Of a stretch of DNA of 64,000 nt, positions 54,351-63,107 are shown one piece after another (position 1 is the first letter of the stretch; every line of letters starts with the position of its first letter). A program made the translations under genes and the position numbers. This DNA comes from Trichocoleus sp. (lineage in GTDB: Bacteria; Cyanobacteriota; Cyanobacteriia; Elainellales; Elainellaceae). The notes below the pieces were generated by a model. The model made no database searches. It was not told where the DNA came from and saw nothing but the letters and a program-made list of their open reading frames with translations. The DNA lies in assembly GCA_036702865.1 (NCBI GenBank), contig DATNQD010000088.1, positions 20,052-84,051 on the forward strand, read 5' to 3'.

Positions 54351-55037
54351 ATGCTAGTTCCCCTGACTCGAAAAGCCTTTGAACAAGTAATTCCCATCAT
54401 TGCGACAGGACAGCAGTACAAATACTACTGGGGCAAGCCCTCAGATTGCTTGCGGCGGGTTTTATTTTCGCTTACTGGCGTCGTTGGTGTGACAGTACTT
54501 CACTTCGCCATTGTTCGCCTCTTCTTCGAGGATGCCGCAACAAATATTTCCTTTATTCTGGGCTTTATTGTTGGGCTGTACTGGCTCTGGTCACCAATTT
54601 ATTTTGCCACTCGTCGCAACTGGGAAGCGCGCCGTTATAAATACAGCGGCTTTTGGCAGGGTGAGGTCTTTGATGTCTTCTTTACAGAAGAACTGGTTGG
54701 GACTGAAGAAACAGTTAACAAGCGGGGCGATCTGGTTGTTGTAGAAAACCGGGAACGCTGCTTGAATTTGGAGGTTGGCGACGAGACCGGATTTTCGACC
54801 AAGCTGCAAGTTCCAGTCCAGCGAGACCATCGGGGAATTCGTCCGGGTGATGTTGCCGAAATGGTCGTGATGTCTAACCGACGCGACTTAAGCCTGATCT
54901 CCAAAGTATCGGACATTTACTTACCCGACTATGATCTGTGGGTCGCAGATTACCCAACAGTCCAGCGACAAGCCTTTGAAGAAGTCAGCCAAAGATTAAA
55001 CGATCGCCACAACCGAGACCGATGGAACAGTAAATAA
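54351..55037 (+). CDS. Conserved cyanobacterial membrane protein of unknown function
   Basis: A 228-residue protein beginning MLVPLTRKAFEQVIPIIATG. Two hydrophobic segments (LFSLTGVVGVTVLHFAIVRL ~38-57; ISFILGFIVGLYWLWSPIYF ~66-85) form a hairpin in the membrane, followed by a soluble beta-rich domain (~100-220) ending with DLWVADYPTVQRQAFEEVSQRL. Some relatives are labelled phosphate-transport permeases, but nothing of a permease signature is visible. ATG 54351 is preferred to the TTG at 54327. Confidence 0.75.
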   Translation: MLVPLTRKAFEQVIPIIATGQQYKYYWGKPSDCLRRVLFSLTGVVGVTVLHFAIVRLFFEDAATNISFILGFIVGLYWLWSPIYFATRRNWEARRYKYSGFWQGEVFDVFFTEELVGTEETVNKRGDLVVVENRERCLNLEVGDETGFSTKLQVPVQRDHRGIRPGDVAEMVVMSNRRDLSLISKVSDIYLPDYDLWVADYPTVQRQAFEEVSQRLNDRHNRDRWNSK

Positions 55038-55041
55038 TTAC

Positions 55042-55671
55042 CTAGCTGATCCCATTACTCTCTTTGCCATATGCCTGCCATGCTAGATCAACCAAACCAT
55101 TAACAATCGAGGCTGCTACAACGGCACTGCCTTTTCTACCTTCAATACGAATGTGGGGAATGAGTGAGTCTTTGAGCCGCTCAACGGCTGCATCTACACC
55201 CACAAATCCAGCAGGGGTGCCAATCACCAGCGCTGGCTTAATTTCCTCAGCTTCAATCAGATTAACCAGTGCGGATAGGGCAGTTTGCGCTTGCCCAATG
55301 ACAAAGATTCCTTCAGGATAGCGACGTGCCAGTGTTTCGATGCCCCAAGCAACGCGGGATTTCTCTCGTTGGGGTCGCGTGATTGCATCCATGCTGCAAT
55401 AGACCGGATTTGCAAACGTATTTTGAATAATTGGGGCAATTCCAACCTGAACCATTGGCACATCGACAATGATTGTACTGCGGGCAGCAAGCGCCGCTGC
55501 ACCTGCCTGTAATGCTTGGTCAGAAAAGCGAATTAACGATTTGTACTCGAAATCGGCAGTGGCATAAATAACCCGACGCACGATTTCGTACTCCGATGGT
55601 GAAAAGAAATGCTCGCCAATCTCGGTATCGATGATCCTCAAGCTTTGAGCATCAGTGATATGCCACTCCAT
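55042..55671 (-). CDS. cobH: Precorrin-8X methylmutase
   Basis: A 209-residue enzyme (CobH/CbiC) moving a methyl group from C11 to C12 in corrin-ring synthesis for cobalamin. Key stretches are VRRVIYATADFEYKSLIRFS, VPMVQVGIAP and ALVIGTPAGFVGVDAAVE with EGRKGSAVVAASIVNGL. No other cobalamin genes are adjacent, as is usual for dispersed cyanobacterial cob genes. It converges with the preceding membrane-protein gene, with 4 bp between the two stops. Confidence 0.95.
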   Translation of the reverse strand: MEWHITDAQSLRIIDTEIGEHFFSPSEYEIVRRVIYATADFEYKSLIRFSDQALQAGAAALAARSTIIVDVPMVQVGIAPIIQNTFANPVYCSMDAITRPQREKSRVAWGIETLARRYPEGIFVIGQAQTALSALVNLIEAEEIKPALVIGTPAGFVGVDAAVERLKDSLIPHIRIEGRKGSAVVAASIVNGLVDLAWQAYGKESNGIS

Positions 55672-55840
55672 TGCTACCCCAGAAACACCAATTGCAATCT
55701 CAATTCCATTAGACCTTAACTCGAACGTTTCAGGTCATTTTGGAGTAATAAAGACATGAAAAAATCGATCCGCCCTCTGACGATAAAGCCGATCGATCTC
55801 AGCAGACTGTACTTTAAAACGTACCCCTACATTAGAGCAT

Positions 55841-56659
55841 CTATGTCTTGGAGGTCGAAGAACTATTTAGCATAGGCGAAAGATAGGCAACGAGTGCGCC
55901 CAAAATGAACCCTGCCAAGTTCCGCGTGAGCGGCAGCCAGTCTGTTGTTCGAGTGATAACAGGACCGATCCCAAAGGCAATGAACAGGATGCCCCAAAGC
56001 GGAGAGAAGATCAGCGCCCACTGCCAGGAAAAGGGCTTACCTGGTTCGCGCGGTTGGGCGGCAAAGCCAAAAACAACACCACCAATCACAGAAGTAATGA
56101 GCGTCAGAATCCACTGTTCACGCGGTAGACCGGGTACAACCTGACAGCCCCCCTGTCGAATACAGGTCTTGATCGACTCCAATGCATCTAGGATTGAGCC
56201 GTCTTCGCCATTATCCCGCACAAAAAACTGGTTGCCATAACGAGTCTGTAGCTCAATCCAGAAGGTGCGAGGCATCAGCGCGAATAGATCGTCACCCACG
56301 CTAAAGTTGAGCAGGTTTCCGCCTCGCGGGTCAGCAACTAGCATCACACTATGGTCATCCAAACCCCAAAACTCTTTGACTGCTCGTCCTGGAGTACGAT
56401 CGTACTGGGTTAAAACCCGAAGTTTCCAGCCTGTTTCTGTCTCAAACTCTGTTAAGTCTTGCTCCAGCGCATCTTGCTGAGAGGTGGTCAGGGCTTTCGC
56501 TAAATCAATGACTGGAGTCGGGCGATCGGGCAGCAAATCAGGATTGTCGTATGCTTGAGCAACTGGAGCGATCGTCCAGGTTAGCAGCGTCAAAATGAAT
56601 GCTGTAAGAAGGCTAAATAGCAGTGTAGAAGCGGTTTTCTTTCGATGATGTTTGGGCAT
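55841..56659 (-). CDS. TPM-domain protein, Psb32/TLP18.3-like
   Basis: A 272-residue protein with an N-terminal signal/anchor (ASTLLFSLLTAFILTLLTWTIAPVAQA), a lumenal or periplasmic TPM domain (~45-175: VIDLAKALTTSQQDALEQDLTEFETETGWKL), and three C-terminal membrane helices. It matches the cyanobacterial Psb32 / plant TLP18.3 family that aids photosystem II repair. ATG 56659 is chosen over TTG at 56674, where MPKHHRKK gives the positive N-region of the signal. Confidence 0.88.
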   Translation of the reverse strand: MPKHHRKKTASTLLFSLLTAFILTLLTWTIAPVAQAYDNPDLLPDRPTPVIDLAKALTTSQQDALEQDLTEFETETGWKLRVLTQYDRTPGRAVKEFWGLDDHSVMLVADPRGGNLLNFSVGDDLFALMPRTFWIELQTRYGNQFFVRDNGEDGSILDALESIKTCIRQGGCQVVPGLPREQWILTLITSVIGGVVFGFAAQPREPGKPFSWQWALIFSPLWGILFIAFGIGPVITRTTDWLPLTRNLAGFILGALVAYLSPMLNSSSTSKT

Positions 56660-56827
56660 TGACGGAATTACCAATCGCCTTTGGTCAATAGTAATGAGTA
56701 AATCTGCTTATTGAAGTAGTTCAAATGCTAAGAATCTTGAGCGATGCTTAACATTTGTTTACTTGAATCTAATAATACTCATACTATTGGGCAATGATAG
56801 AGCCGTCAATGGGCTTATTGAAACATA

Positions 56828-56859
56828 AAAGCCCCCAGTTGACCTGAACCGGGGGGCTT
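56828..56859 (-). terminator. Terminator-like hairpin
   Basis: AAAGCCCCC pairs with GGGGGGCTT across a 14-base loop. On the minus strand it is followed by TTTTATG, so it fits a minus-strand terminator best, although the upstream gene already has its own at 56990. Confidence 0.65.
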
Positions 56860-56989
56860 CTCTGGAGTAAGGGGCACTTGCCTGATTGTGACGAAATGCT
56901 AACGAGAAGACACTCTAGCTAAAGATAGATCTCCGTGAAGCAGCAAAACGATCGAACTTGACTTTAGGGAGCGTCTCAAGCAACAAAAA

Positions 56990-57014
56990 CCCCCAACCTA
57001 CAGGCTAGTCGGGG
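56990..57014 (-). terminator. Rho-independent terminator of the linker gene
   Basis: On the minus strand CCCCCGACTAG...GGTTGGGGG is followed by TTTTTG. It lies about 140 bp after the phycobilisome-linker stop. Confidence 0.7.
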
Positions 57015-57151
57015 GAATATGGATTCACTATTTCAAAAAATATCGTCCTCAATCTTAAGAGAGATTGAAATCTGTCTGGAGGAGGATATCTGGATCTCGT
57101 ATCCTCCCGACTGTTCACGATGAACAATGTTACCCTATAGCACAAACTCTA

Positions 57152-57901
57152 CTAGTGCTGAATCGCCTGCCGCAATGCTTCCTTCTGCATGGGTGAAAGC
57201 GCCGCGACAACTTGCCTTGCCTGATCGCGATCGAGTGACCTCAGCAGAGCGAGTAGTTCTTCTTGAAGCATTTCCCCTGTTTGAGAAATGGGCGGATTGA
57301 GTACTTCATGGGCTTCAGGATGATCACAAGCTCCAGCATCACAGTTGAGACCTAGCTCATGCCAGTAGATTGTGGGAACGGTATGACCCCGCTGCTCGAT
57401 GTACTCATCGTTGAGCACATGAGATTCCCAGTAGGCTTTTGGTGAAGCGTAATATTTTTGTTCGCGTGGATAGGGAACCGTGAAGCAGCCGAATACTTTT
57501 TTATATTCCTCAGAATCCAGGATTGCCGTAATCACTTCCTGAACTCCCTGCTTTAACAGGATGTCACAGTAGAATTGCACTTCTTGCTGATCGATGGGGG
57601 CACGTCCCATAAAGTGCTTGAAGCACCACTCCAGAAACTTCAGATTTGAAGCTCTGTAATAGAAGGCATTGAGATAAACCTCAGAATGTCCCAGTTCCTT
57701 CAAAAACCGCCGTACCCCGATTTTATCAGACAAGAAATCTTTTTCTACCTTCGCTAATATTTTGCGTTCGTAGCAGTAAGGCTGGCGCTCCAGCACTTGA
57801 CGGTAAAGTTGATAAAGGGCTGCCTCACGCTCTGCCCTTGTTGATTTGCGGCTGACTGTAATGGGCTGAAACGTTTCAGCGATGATTGCTGTCATTGTCA
57901 T
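57152..57901 (-). CDS. Phycobilisome linker-domain protein
   Basis: A 249-residue protein with one PBS linker (PF00427-type) domain at ~25-150: LYRQVLERQPYCYERKILAKVEKDFLSDKIGVRRFLKELGHS and FLEWCFKHFMGRAPIDQQEV. It is shorter than CpcG or ApcE and has an unusual C-terminus with HELGLNCDAGACDHPEAHE, possibly metal-binding. A charged helix ends the protein. ATG 57901 has TTGGAGGAA upstream. It lies 104 bp after a phycobiliprotein-like gene in the same orientation, so they probably form an operon and an assembly. Confidence 0.85.
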   Translation of the reverse strand: MTMTAIIAETFQPITVSRKSTRAEREAALYQLYRQVLERQPYCYERKILAKVEKDFLSDKIGVRRFLKELGHSEVYLNAFYYRASNLKFLEWCFKHFMGRAPIDQQEVQFYCDILLKQGVQEVITAILDSEEYKKVFGCFTVPYPREQKYYASPKAYWESHVLNDEYIEQRGHTVPTIYWHELGLNCDAGACDHPEAHEVLNPPISQTGEMLQEELLALLRSLDRDQARQVVAALSPMQKEALRQAIQH

Positions 57902-58005
57902 ATTTTTCCTCCAACAGGAAAGTAAGCTTGCAAAATCTGAATGCCTTTGCAAGTAGGGAAAAGAACTGGTGGAGAATGCTAGAACTCTTAGGAAAGCGAG
58001 GGGAT

Positions 58006-58479
58006 TTAGGCGTGAGACTGCAGCGTTGTGACAACGAGGTCAAGGTAGGGGCGAATGAGGCTGCTTTGTGGGGCGGGGAAGTTAGCGTTAATTGCTTCAA
58101 GCAAATGGCGATAGGCAAAGGCGCAATGCGTATGCCGTTTGTGTGCCATTAAAATTGTGTCGAGCCAGTCGATCATCTGTTCTTTAAAGAAAATCTCGTC
58201 GTCTCGCAGAATGGATAGAGCAACATAGCGAAGCACTTCAGACATATCGTACTGGCAGCGTTGAGCATGTTTTTGCACGATGTCCGGGTATTCCTGCGCC
58301 AGCTTACGGAGTGCTTGTATGACCAGGGTTGCTCCTTTATCTCGGAGGTTCTGGTAAGTTTCCAGACGAGTTATATAGCTTTGAGCAAACTGCTCGAAGG
58401 GTCTCAATCCCTGACCGTCCAGGTAAAGCCCGTCGGCTGCTAAAATTTTGTCTTCCAGGGTGTGATTAATGGTGTGCAT
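58006..58479 (-). CDS. Phycobiliprotein-like globin without the bilin cysteine
   Basis: A 157-residue protein with the phycobiliprotein/globin helix pattern (INHTLEDKILAADGLYLDGQ, RLETYQNLRDKGATLVIQAL). In the conserved CLRD region it reads YVALSILRDD, so the usual Cys84 is isoleucine and covalent bilin attachment there is impossible. Other cysteines (75 and 119) are at unusual places. ATG 58479 is chosen at the family-like N-terminus; the frame opens at 58572. Coupled with the linker gene downstream. Function unknown; it may bind a pigment non-covalently or act as a scaffold. Confidence 0.75.
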   Translation of the reverse strand: MHTINHTLEDKILAADGLYLDGQGLRPFEQFAQSYITRLETYQNLRDKGATLVIQALRKLAQEYPDIVQKHAQRCQYDMSEVLRYVALSILRDDEIFFKEQMIDWLDTILMAHKRHTHCAFAYRHLLEAINANFPAPQSSLIRPYLDLVVTTLQSHA

Positions 58480-58959
58480 AGCGATCGAAAGCAATATAGC
58501 GATGTCAATTCGATTGAAGGAGATGGAGCAGTCCCCTTGGTAATGTCGGGAATGATTGCTCAACCCCAGCACCCTATTTTCAGACTGCCCAATGTATAAA
58601 TTGGCTCAACAGCTTTGATGTAATTTGCAACAGAGCGAAATATTTAGCAATAAAATATTTTGTTACCTAAGGCGAGTAGTTGCTCTTAGAAGGCAGAAAA
58701 CAGGGAGCAGGAAGCAGGGTTGAAGCTGCTTAAGGAAGCGAGTTGAGCCAAGAAACGAGGCGATCGATTCAGTGCCTTTTCTGACTGGATTTAGAAAGAT
58801 TTGCAACTTGAGAAGGTCACAGTTGGAATTTTTCAACCAAATTTTTCAATCACCTCTTTCAACCAAAACTCCAGTTCAAAGCAATTGCTGCATATCAGGG
58901 ATCAGGGTCAGCCATTTTCTAACCCCTGCTCCCGGCAACCTGCCCTCTGTTCTTGACTC
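58480..58959. other. Intergenic region
   Basis: 480 bp upstream of the phycobiliprotein-like gene and downstream of the YbjQ gene. I see no ORF, hairpin or repeat worth naming; it must contain the promoter of the 58479 operon. Confidence 0.4.
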
Positions 58960-59298
58960 CTACCCTCTACCATCCTGTATCCTGATTGCTGTTCCTGTTG
59001 CTGTAATTAATAACAACGACCCAGATTGATCAATATTGATGGTTCCAGTGTCAACTTCAATCCCAATGACAGCATTGGCGCCAAGGCGTTCGGCTCGTCT
59101 AGCGAGTTCTTCGATCGCTTCTCGTTGTCCCTGCTCAAATACTCGTTCGTAGCTGGCAGTTCTGCCGCCAATGATGTCTCGAATTCCAGCAAAGAAATCG
59201 CGCAGGGCATTCGCTCCATAAACGACTTCTGCTGTTACAACTCCGAGGTAGGATTCAACGATCGCCCCTTGAATGACATCAGTTGTTGATAGAATCAT
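58960..59298 (-). CDS. YbjQ/UPF0145 family protein
   Basis: A 112-residue protein matching the pentameric YbjQ family (DUF74): MILSTTDVIQGAIVESYLGVVTAEVVYGANALRDFFAGIRDIIGGR and ANAVIGIEVDTGTI. A heavy-metal-binding role was suggested for relatives, without proof. It starts 37 bp from the divergent TPR gene, so the promoters overlap. Confidence 0.9.
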   Translation of the reverse strand: MILSTTDVIQGAIVESYLGVVTAEVVYGANALRDFFAGIRDIIGGRTASYERVFEQGQREAIEELARRAERLGANAVIGIEVDTGTINIDQSGSLLLITATGTAIRIQDGRG

Positions 59299-59335
59299 GT
59301 ATTGTTCTTCCTCACATCGCAGACAAAATTCCTAG

Positions 59336-60466
59336 ATGACCTTATCACTCCTACGCCGAACTGTGCATCATCAAGCATTGCTAACGGCAAGTTTCCTGTT
59401 CTCTGTTGGCTTGGTGAGTTGGATACCTGTTGTTGTTGTGACTCAACCTGCAATCGCTCAGGCTCCTGCTACAAACAACAACGATGAGCAGCTCAATGAA
59501 CTGTTTGAACAAGGACGAAAGCTTGTTGAGGCAGGTAACCTACCCGAAGCGATCTCTATCTATCAGCAGGCAGCAACGCTCTCACCCGACAATGCCCGCA
59601 TTTTCTCAGCGATCGGCTTTTTACAGGCAAAGCAAAACAACTTTCAGGCAGCTGCTGACGCTTATCAAAAAGCAATTGCCCTAGAGTCGAATAATGCCGA
59701 TTTTTACTATGCTTTAGGCTTTGCAAAAGCCAACTTGGGCGACAACACCGGAGCCGCCGATGCTTACCGTCGGGCAACGCAGCTGAATCGAAATGATGTT
59801 GAAGCTTATTTGGGCTTGGGAATTGTTCTGACACGACAGGGTGATTTGAGTGGAGCAGTTGCGGCTTATCGACAGGTTTTAGCACTTAACCCCAACAATG
59901 CTCGTATTTATGAGTCGATCGGTTCGGTCTACCTGCAAGAAAAAAAATATCAGGACGCCCTTCAGGCACTACAGCGAGCGGCTCAGCTTGATCCAAGGCG
60001 AGGCAGTATTCAACTGAATCTGGGCGTTACATTGCTAAATTTGGGCAATGCTGAGGAAGGCATGACTGCACTGAAGAAGGCAGCTGATCTGGAACCGCGC
60101 AACGGGCTGATTCGGATGCAGATTGGAGATGTTTATCGCGCTCAGGGGAATGTCGATCGCGCCGTTGCTCTTTATGAACAAGCAATTTCGGTGCAGCCCA
60201 ACCTGAAAGAAGCCTACGAAGAACTCGGCAAACTCTACCTGGAGCAAAAGAACTACCTGCTGGCGATCGTCACTTATCGAGAACTCGTCCAGATAGCTCC
60301 GGAGAATGCGGATGCTCATTTACATCTTGGTGAGGCTCTCCACGGTCGGGAGCGGGACGACGAAGCCAAAGAATCGTTTCAGAAAGCCCGTGATCTGTAT
60401 CAGCGGCAAAATAACTCGGAAGGAGCAGCAAAAGCAGAAGCTGCCATTCGTCAGATGCAGAGATAG
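59336..60466 (+). CDS. Exported TPR protein
   Basis: A 376-residue protein with a hydrophobic signal/anchor (ALLTASFLFSVGLVSWIPVVVV, ~14-35) and about nine TPR units (~50-375), such as AISIYQQAATLSPDNARIFSAIGFLQ and AVAAYRQVLALNPNNARIYESIG. It is probably on the periplasmic or lumenal side as an assembly scaffold. Partner unknown. Confidence 0.88.
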   Translation: MTLSLLRRTVHHQALLTASFLFSVGLVSWIPVVVVTQPAIAQAPATNNNDEQLNELFEQGRKLVEAGNLPEAISIYQQAATLSPDNARIFSAIGFLQAKQNNFQAAADAYQKAIALESNNADFYYALGFAKANLGDNTGAADAYRRATQLNRNDVEAYLGLGIVLTRQGDLSGAVAAYRQVLALNPNNARIYESIGSVYLQEKKYQDALQALQRAAQLDPRRGSIQLNLGVTLLNLGNAEEGMTALKKAADLEPRNGLIRMQIGDVYRAQGNVDRAVALYEQAISVQPNLKEAYEELGKLYLEQKNYLLAIVTYRELVQIAPENADAHLHLGEALHGRERDDEAKESFQKARDLYQRQNNSEGAAKAEAAIRQMQR

Positions 60467-60839
60467 GCGATCGAACAAGCTACAGTGGGGGTAGGTTTGG
60501 CAGTGGTCTACAGAAGAGCATTCTCCCCAAGCTAAACCTGTCCCAATTCTAATGTTTTGCTCACCTGTCTACTTCACCATCAGGCATTGCTGAATCGAAG
60601 GATAAAGCTGCGAATGGAGTTCCTGCATTGCTCTCCAAATTCCCCAATTTGAGGAAACTGTGAAGACTTGTTCCCCAAGTTGCGAAGCGAGGGAGGCAAT
60701 TCATCCTTGAATTCAGCAATGCCGACTGCTGACCATTGACTCAATCCCAGACTCAACCCCATCTTTTTCCCAACCTCTGACTTTAGATAAATGCCATAGT
60801 GAGAGAAAATATGGCATTCTAAATCCGAGTACCTTAAGG
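60467..60839. other. Intergenic region with repeat copy B
   Basis: 373 bp. It contains dispersed-repeat copy B (60584-60722). No gene is seen; the AI-2E transporter promoter lies at the right end. Confidence 0.5.
60584..60722 (+). repeat. Dispersed repeat, copy B (best-preserved)
   Basis: 139 bp bounded by perfect 12-bp terminal inverted repeats GCATTGCTGAAT / ATTCAGCAATGC. Shares TTCCTGCATTGCTC and GTGAAGACTTGTTC with copy A. No coding capacity. Size, termini and dispersal suggest a MITE mobilised in trans. Confidence 0.8.
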
Positions 60840-61991
60840 ATGTTAAGTCCAGTCTTGACTGATTTAGCTGCTATGTTTCAGTCCCTTAACAGATTTCCCC
60901 GACTTCTAACCTGGGGATTGCTGTTTCCGGTTTTGTTTCTCAACGGCTGGCTGCTGCTCATTATCGTGCGGGAGCTAGAGCCCTTAGTCAGTATTTTGAT
61001 TTCTGCAACGGTTATTGCGTTTTTGTTAGATTATCCAATCCGATTTCTGCAGCAGACTGGAATTCCGCGTGGGCTTGCTGTCACAGTTGTTTTCTTGCTG
61101 TTTTTGATTCTTTTGGTGACGCTGGGCTTCTTTCTGGGTCCTTTGATTTTGCGACAGGCAAACGAGTTACTGATCCGTTTACCAGAATGGATTGAGTCTG
61201 GACGGCAACAGTTGAATAATCTCTCAGTCTGGGCAGCAGAACAACAACTCCCAATTGATATCCGAGAAAACGTAGTGCAAAATCTGGCGCAGTTGAGCGA
61301 TCGGCTCTCTAGAACCTTGCGCCTGCTAACTGGGCAGCTAGTCAGCATCATCTTTGGAGCGATCGGCAGCATTGTCAATGTATTCCTGACGATCGTATTT
61401 GCGGCATTTCTGGTGTTGCGTGGAGAAAGCCTCTGGGCAGGAATTTTAAGCTGGCTACCGGGACAGTGGGATGACCAAATTCGACAGTTTCTGCCGGAAA
61501 ACTTTGAGCGGTTTATCGTCGGTCAGGTAACGCTTGCCACAATCCTGATTATGGAGCAGACAACGCTAATGGTCGTTCTGGGGGTACCGCTCTCAGTGCT
61601 ATTTGGCGTTGTAATTGGGGTAGGGAGTCTTGTACCGCTGGGCGGTGTGATTAGCGTGATTGTAATCAGTTCGCTGCTTGCCTTACAAAATTTCTGGCTG
61701 GGAGCAAAGGTGCTGCTGTTTGCGCTGATTGTCTTGCAAATTAACGATAACGTTGTGGGTCCGCGCATCATTGGCGATATTACAGGCTTAAACCCTGTTT
61801 GGATGCTCATTTCTCTCTTTATTGGGTTGAAGTTAGCAGGTGGACTCGGCTTGATTATTACTGTGCCGATCGCCAGCTTTATTAAAGAGACAGGCGATCG
61901 AATTCGTGCCTCAAAGTTTGACCCGCTCGCTAGTGTGGCATCTGCGCTCAATGATGATCCACCTTTACCCCAACCGCTGAAAGATGGCTAG
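60840..61991 (+). CDS. AI-2E/PerM-family transporter
   Basis: A 383-residue membrane protein with about eight hydrophobic segments. The conserved C-terminal block VLQINDNVVGPRIIGD and LNPVWMLISLFIGLKLAGGLGLIITVPIA is diagnostic of the AI-2 exporter / PerM family. The central loop (LPEWIESGRQQLNNL) is exposed. Substrate unknown; the family includes Na+/H+ antiporters and signal exporters. ATG 60840 is used; ATG 60873 is an alternative. Confidence 0.92.
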   Translation: MLSPVLTDLAAMFQSLNRFPRLLTWGLLFPVLFLNGWLLLIIVRELEPLVSILISATVIAFLLDYPIRFLQQTGIPRGLAVTVVFLLFLILLVTLGFFLGPLILRQANELLIRLPEWIESGRQQLNNLSVWAAEQQLPIDIRENVVQNLAQLSDRLSRTLRLLTGQLVSIIFGAIGSIVNVFLTIVFAAFLVLRGESLWAGILSWLPGQWDDQIRQFLPENFERFIVGQVTLATILIMEQTTLMVVLGVPLSVLFGVVIGVGSLVPLGGVISVIVISSLLALQNFWLGAKVLLFALIVLQINDNVVGPRIIGDITGLNPVWMLISLFIGLKLAGGLGLIITVPIASFIKETGDRIRASKFDPLASVASALNDDPPLPQPLKDG

Positions 61992-62010
61992 GAAGGCTTA
62001 GCCTGGTAAA

Positions 62011-62340
62011 TCATCCCGAAGCCAAAAACGTCTTGATCTTATGGAGCAGTGATGCCTGATCGTTATGATTTTGGTCATAGTCCTGTGTAAGCGGCAGTTG
62101 CTTTCTGGTTGAAGGATGAAAAGCTGAAAGATAAAAGACAATGCGATACTCCCGACCATAGCGGGTGCGTTGCACCTGAAGATCCATCCTTGTAATTTGA
62201 TCAAAAGAGTAGGTCAACACTGAACTCACTCCCAATCTTTTTTGAACAATGACCATTTGATGCAGACGTTTGTAAAAGGTGCAAGTAATGATGGGACACT
62301 GCGCTAAATAAATGCCATAACCCAGAAAAAAACTCATCAT
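62011..62340 (-). CDS. C-terminal half of a probable split membrane protein
   Basis: A 109-codon frame starting MMSFFLGYGIYLAQCPIITC (one hydrophobic segment) followed by a soluble PH-like stretch (VLTYSFDQITRMDLQVQRTRYG). Its start ATGATG overlaps the stop of the upstream frame. The topology of the two frames together (helix, outer domain, helix, inner domain) suggests a single ~255-residue protein broken by a frameshift near 62340. It could equally be a real overlapping pair. Confidence 0.5.
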   Translation of the reverse strand: MMSFFLGYGIYLAQCPIITCTFYKRLHQMVIVQKRLGVSSVLTYSFDQITRMDLQVQRTRYGREYRIVFYLSAFHPSTRKQLPLTQDYDQNHNDQASLLHKIKTFLASG

Positions 62341-62783
62341 CCATGCTGTATTCCAAACTGGAATCGCTGGTTGTAGCTGATAAACAATGATGAACGACCG
62401 GAATGGATAAAAGCGTTAATTTGGTCTGCGGTATTCTGTTGTCCTTCTGAGTTAGGAATTTCTGTTTCAATGCCGTTGTTGGTCAGCGTAACGTAATAAT
62501 ATGGTCCACCTTTGCTGCGTGTACCTGTTGCAACAGAAGCAACCTGTACGTTTTCGAAAGAATGATGAGTCACCATTCCTAGTACCGTAAATTCTGACAT
62601 CTGGCACTTTACTTGATTCTGATCCGCATGGGTGAAGGATAAGGTTGTGGCGACAGAAGTAAACCCAGCGAAAATGATACTGTTGGCTGTTCCAATCGCA
62701 ATTAAGCAAGCTCCCCAAAACCACGATTGAAACGGTTTGTGGTGCAGCGTTAGCCTTGTTTGGCTGGACTCTAGAACCTTCAT
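62337..62783 (-). CDS. N-terminal half of a probable split membrane protein
   Basis: A 148-codon frame starting MKVLESSQTRLTLHHKPFQS with one membrane segment (WGACLIAIGTANSIIFAGFTSVA) and a compact outer domain (NQVKCQMSEFTVLGMVTHHSF and GGPYYYVTLTNNGIETEIPNSEG). It ends GIQHG-stop just inside the next frame. I do not recognise the family. The GTG at 62789 is an alternative start. Confidence 0.55.
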   Translation of the reverse strand: MKVLESSQTRLTLHHKPFQSWFWGACLIAIGTANSIIFAGFTSVATTLSFTHADQNQVKCQMSEFTVLGMVTHHSFENVQVASVATGTRSKGGPYYYVTLTNNGIETEIPNSEGQQNTADQINAFIHSGRSSLFISYNQRFQFGIQHG

Positions 62784-63107
62784 TTCCACGTCCCATCAAG
62801 CGGCAATTGCTTCTAGAGTGCCCTATCCGATGGCGATACCTGCAATTACTCAGTGAGCTTTGAGCGTTCAAACCCGTTGCAAGCAAATTTAAGCACGGTG
62901 ACGGAACGATGGGTTAAGGTATGGCGAGGCGTTCTCTCTATGATTTCTGTTAAGCAAATTTATTGTCTGTAGGCAATTTGAAGGGCCGGGGCTAAGCTCG
63001 GAAACTTTATAGGGGCACAATTGCTGCCCAACTTCTGGCACTTCAGCAAACAAATTCTCATCGATCGGATTGGAAAATAGCTTTTTTGTGATAGGATGGA
63101 GCATGTC
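62784..63107. other. Intergenic region before tRNA-Cys
   Basis: 324 bp. Open frames here are in poor composition and not supported. Nothing else stands out; the tRNA promoter must lie at the right end. Confidence 0.4.

Larger units (their letters stand above)
56660..57151. other. Intergenic region with two strong hairpins
   Basis: 492 bp between two minus-strand genes. It holds two terminator-like hairpins (56828-56859 and 56990-57014) and a plus-strand promoter-like pair TTTACT (56758) and TACTAT (56782) with 18-bp spacer. A ~70-base plus-strand RNA from about 56794 to the first hairpin is possible. Confidence 0.45.
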
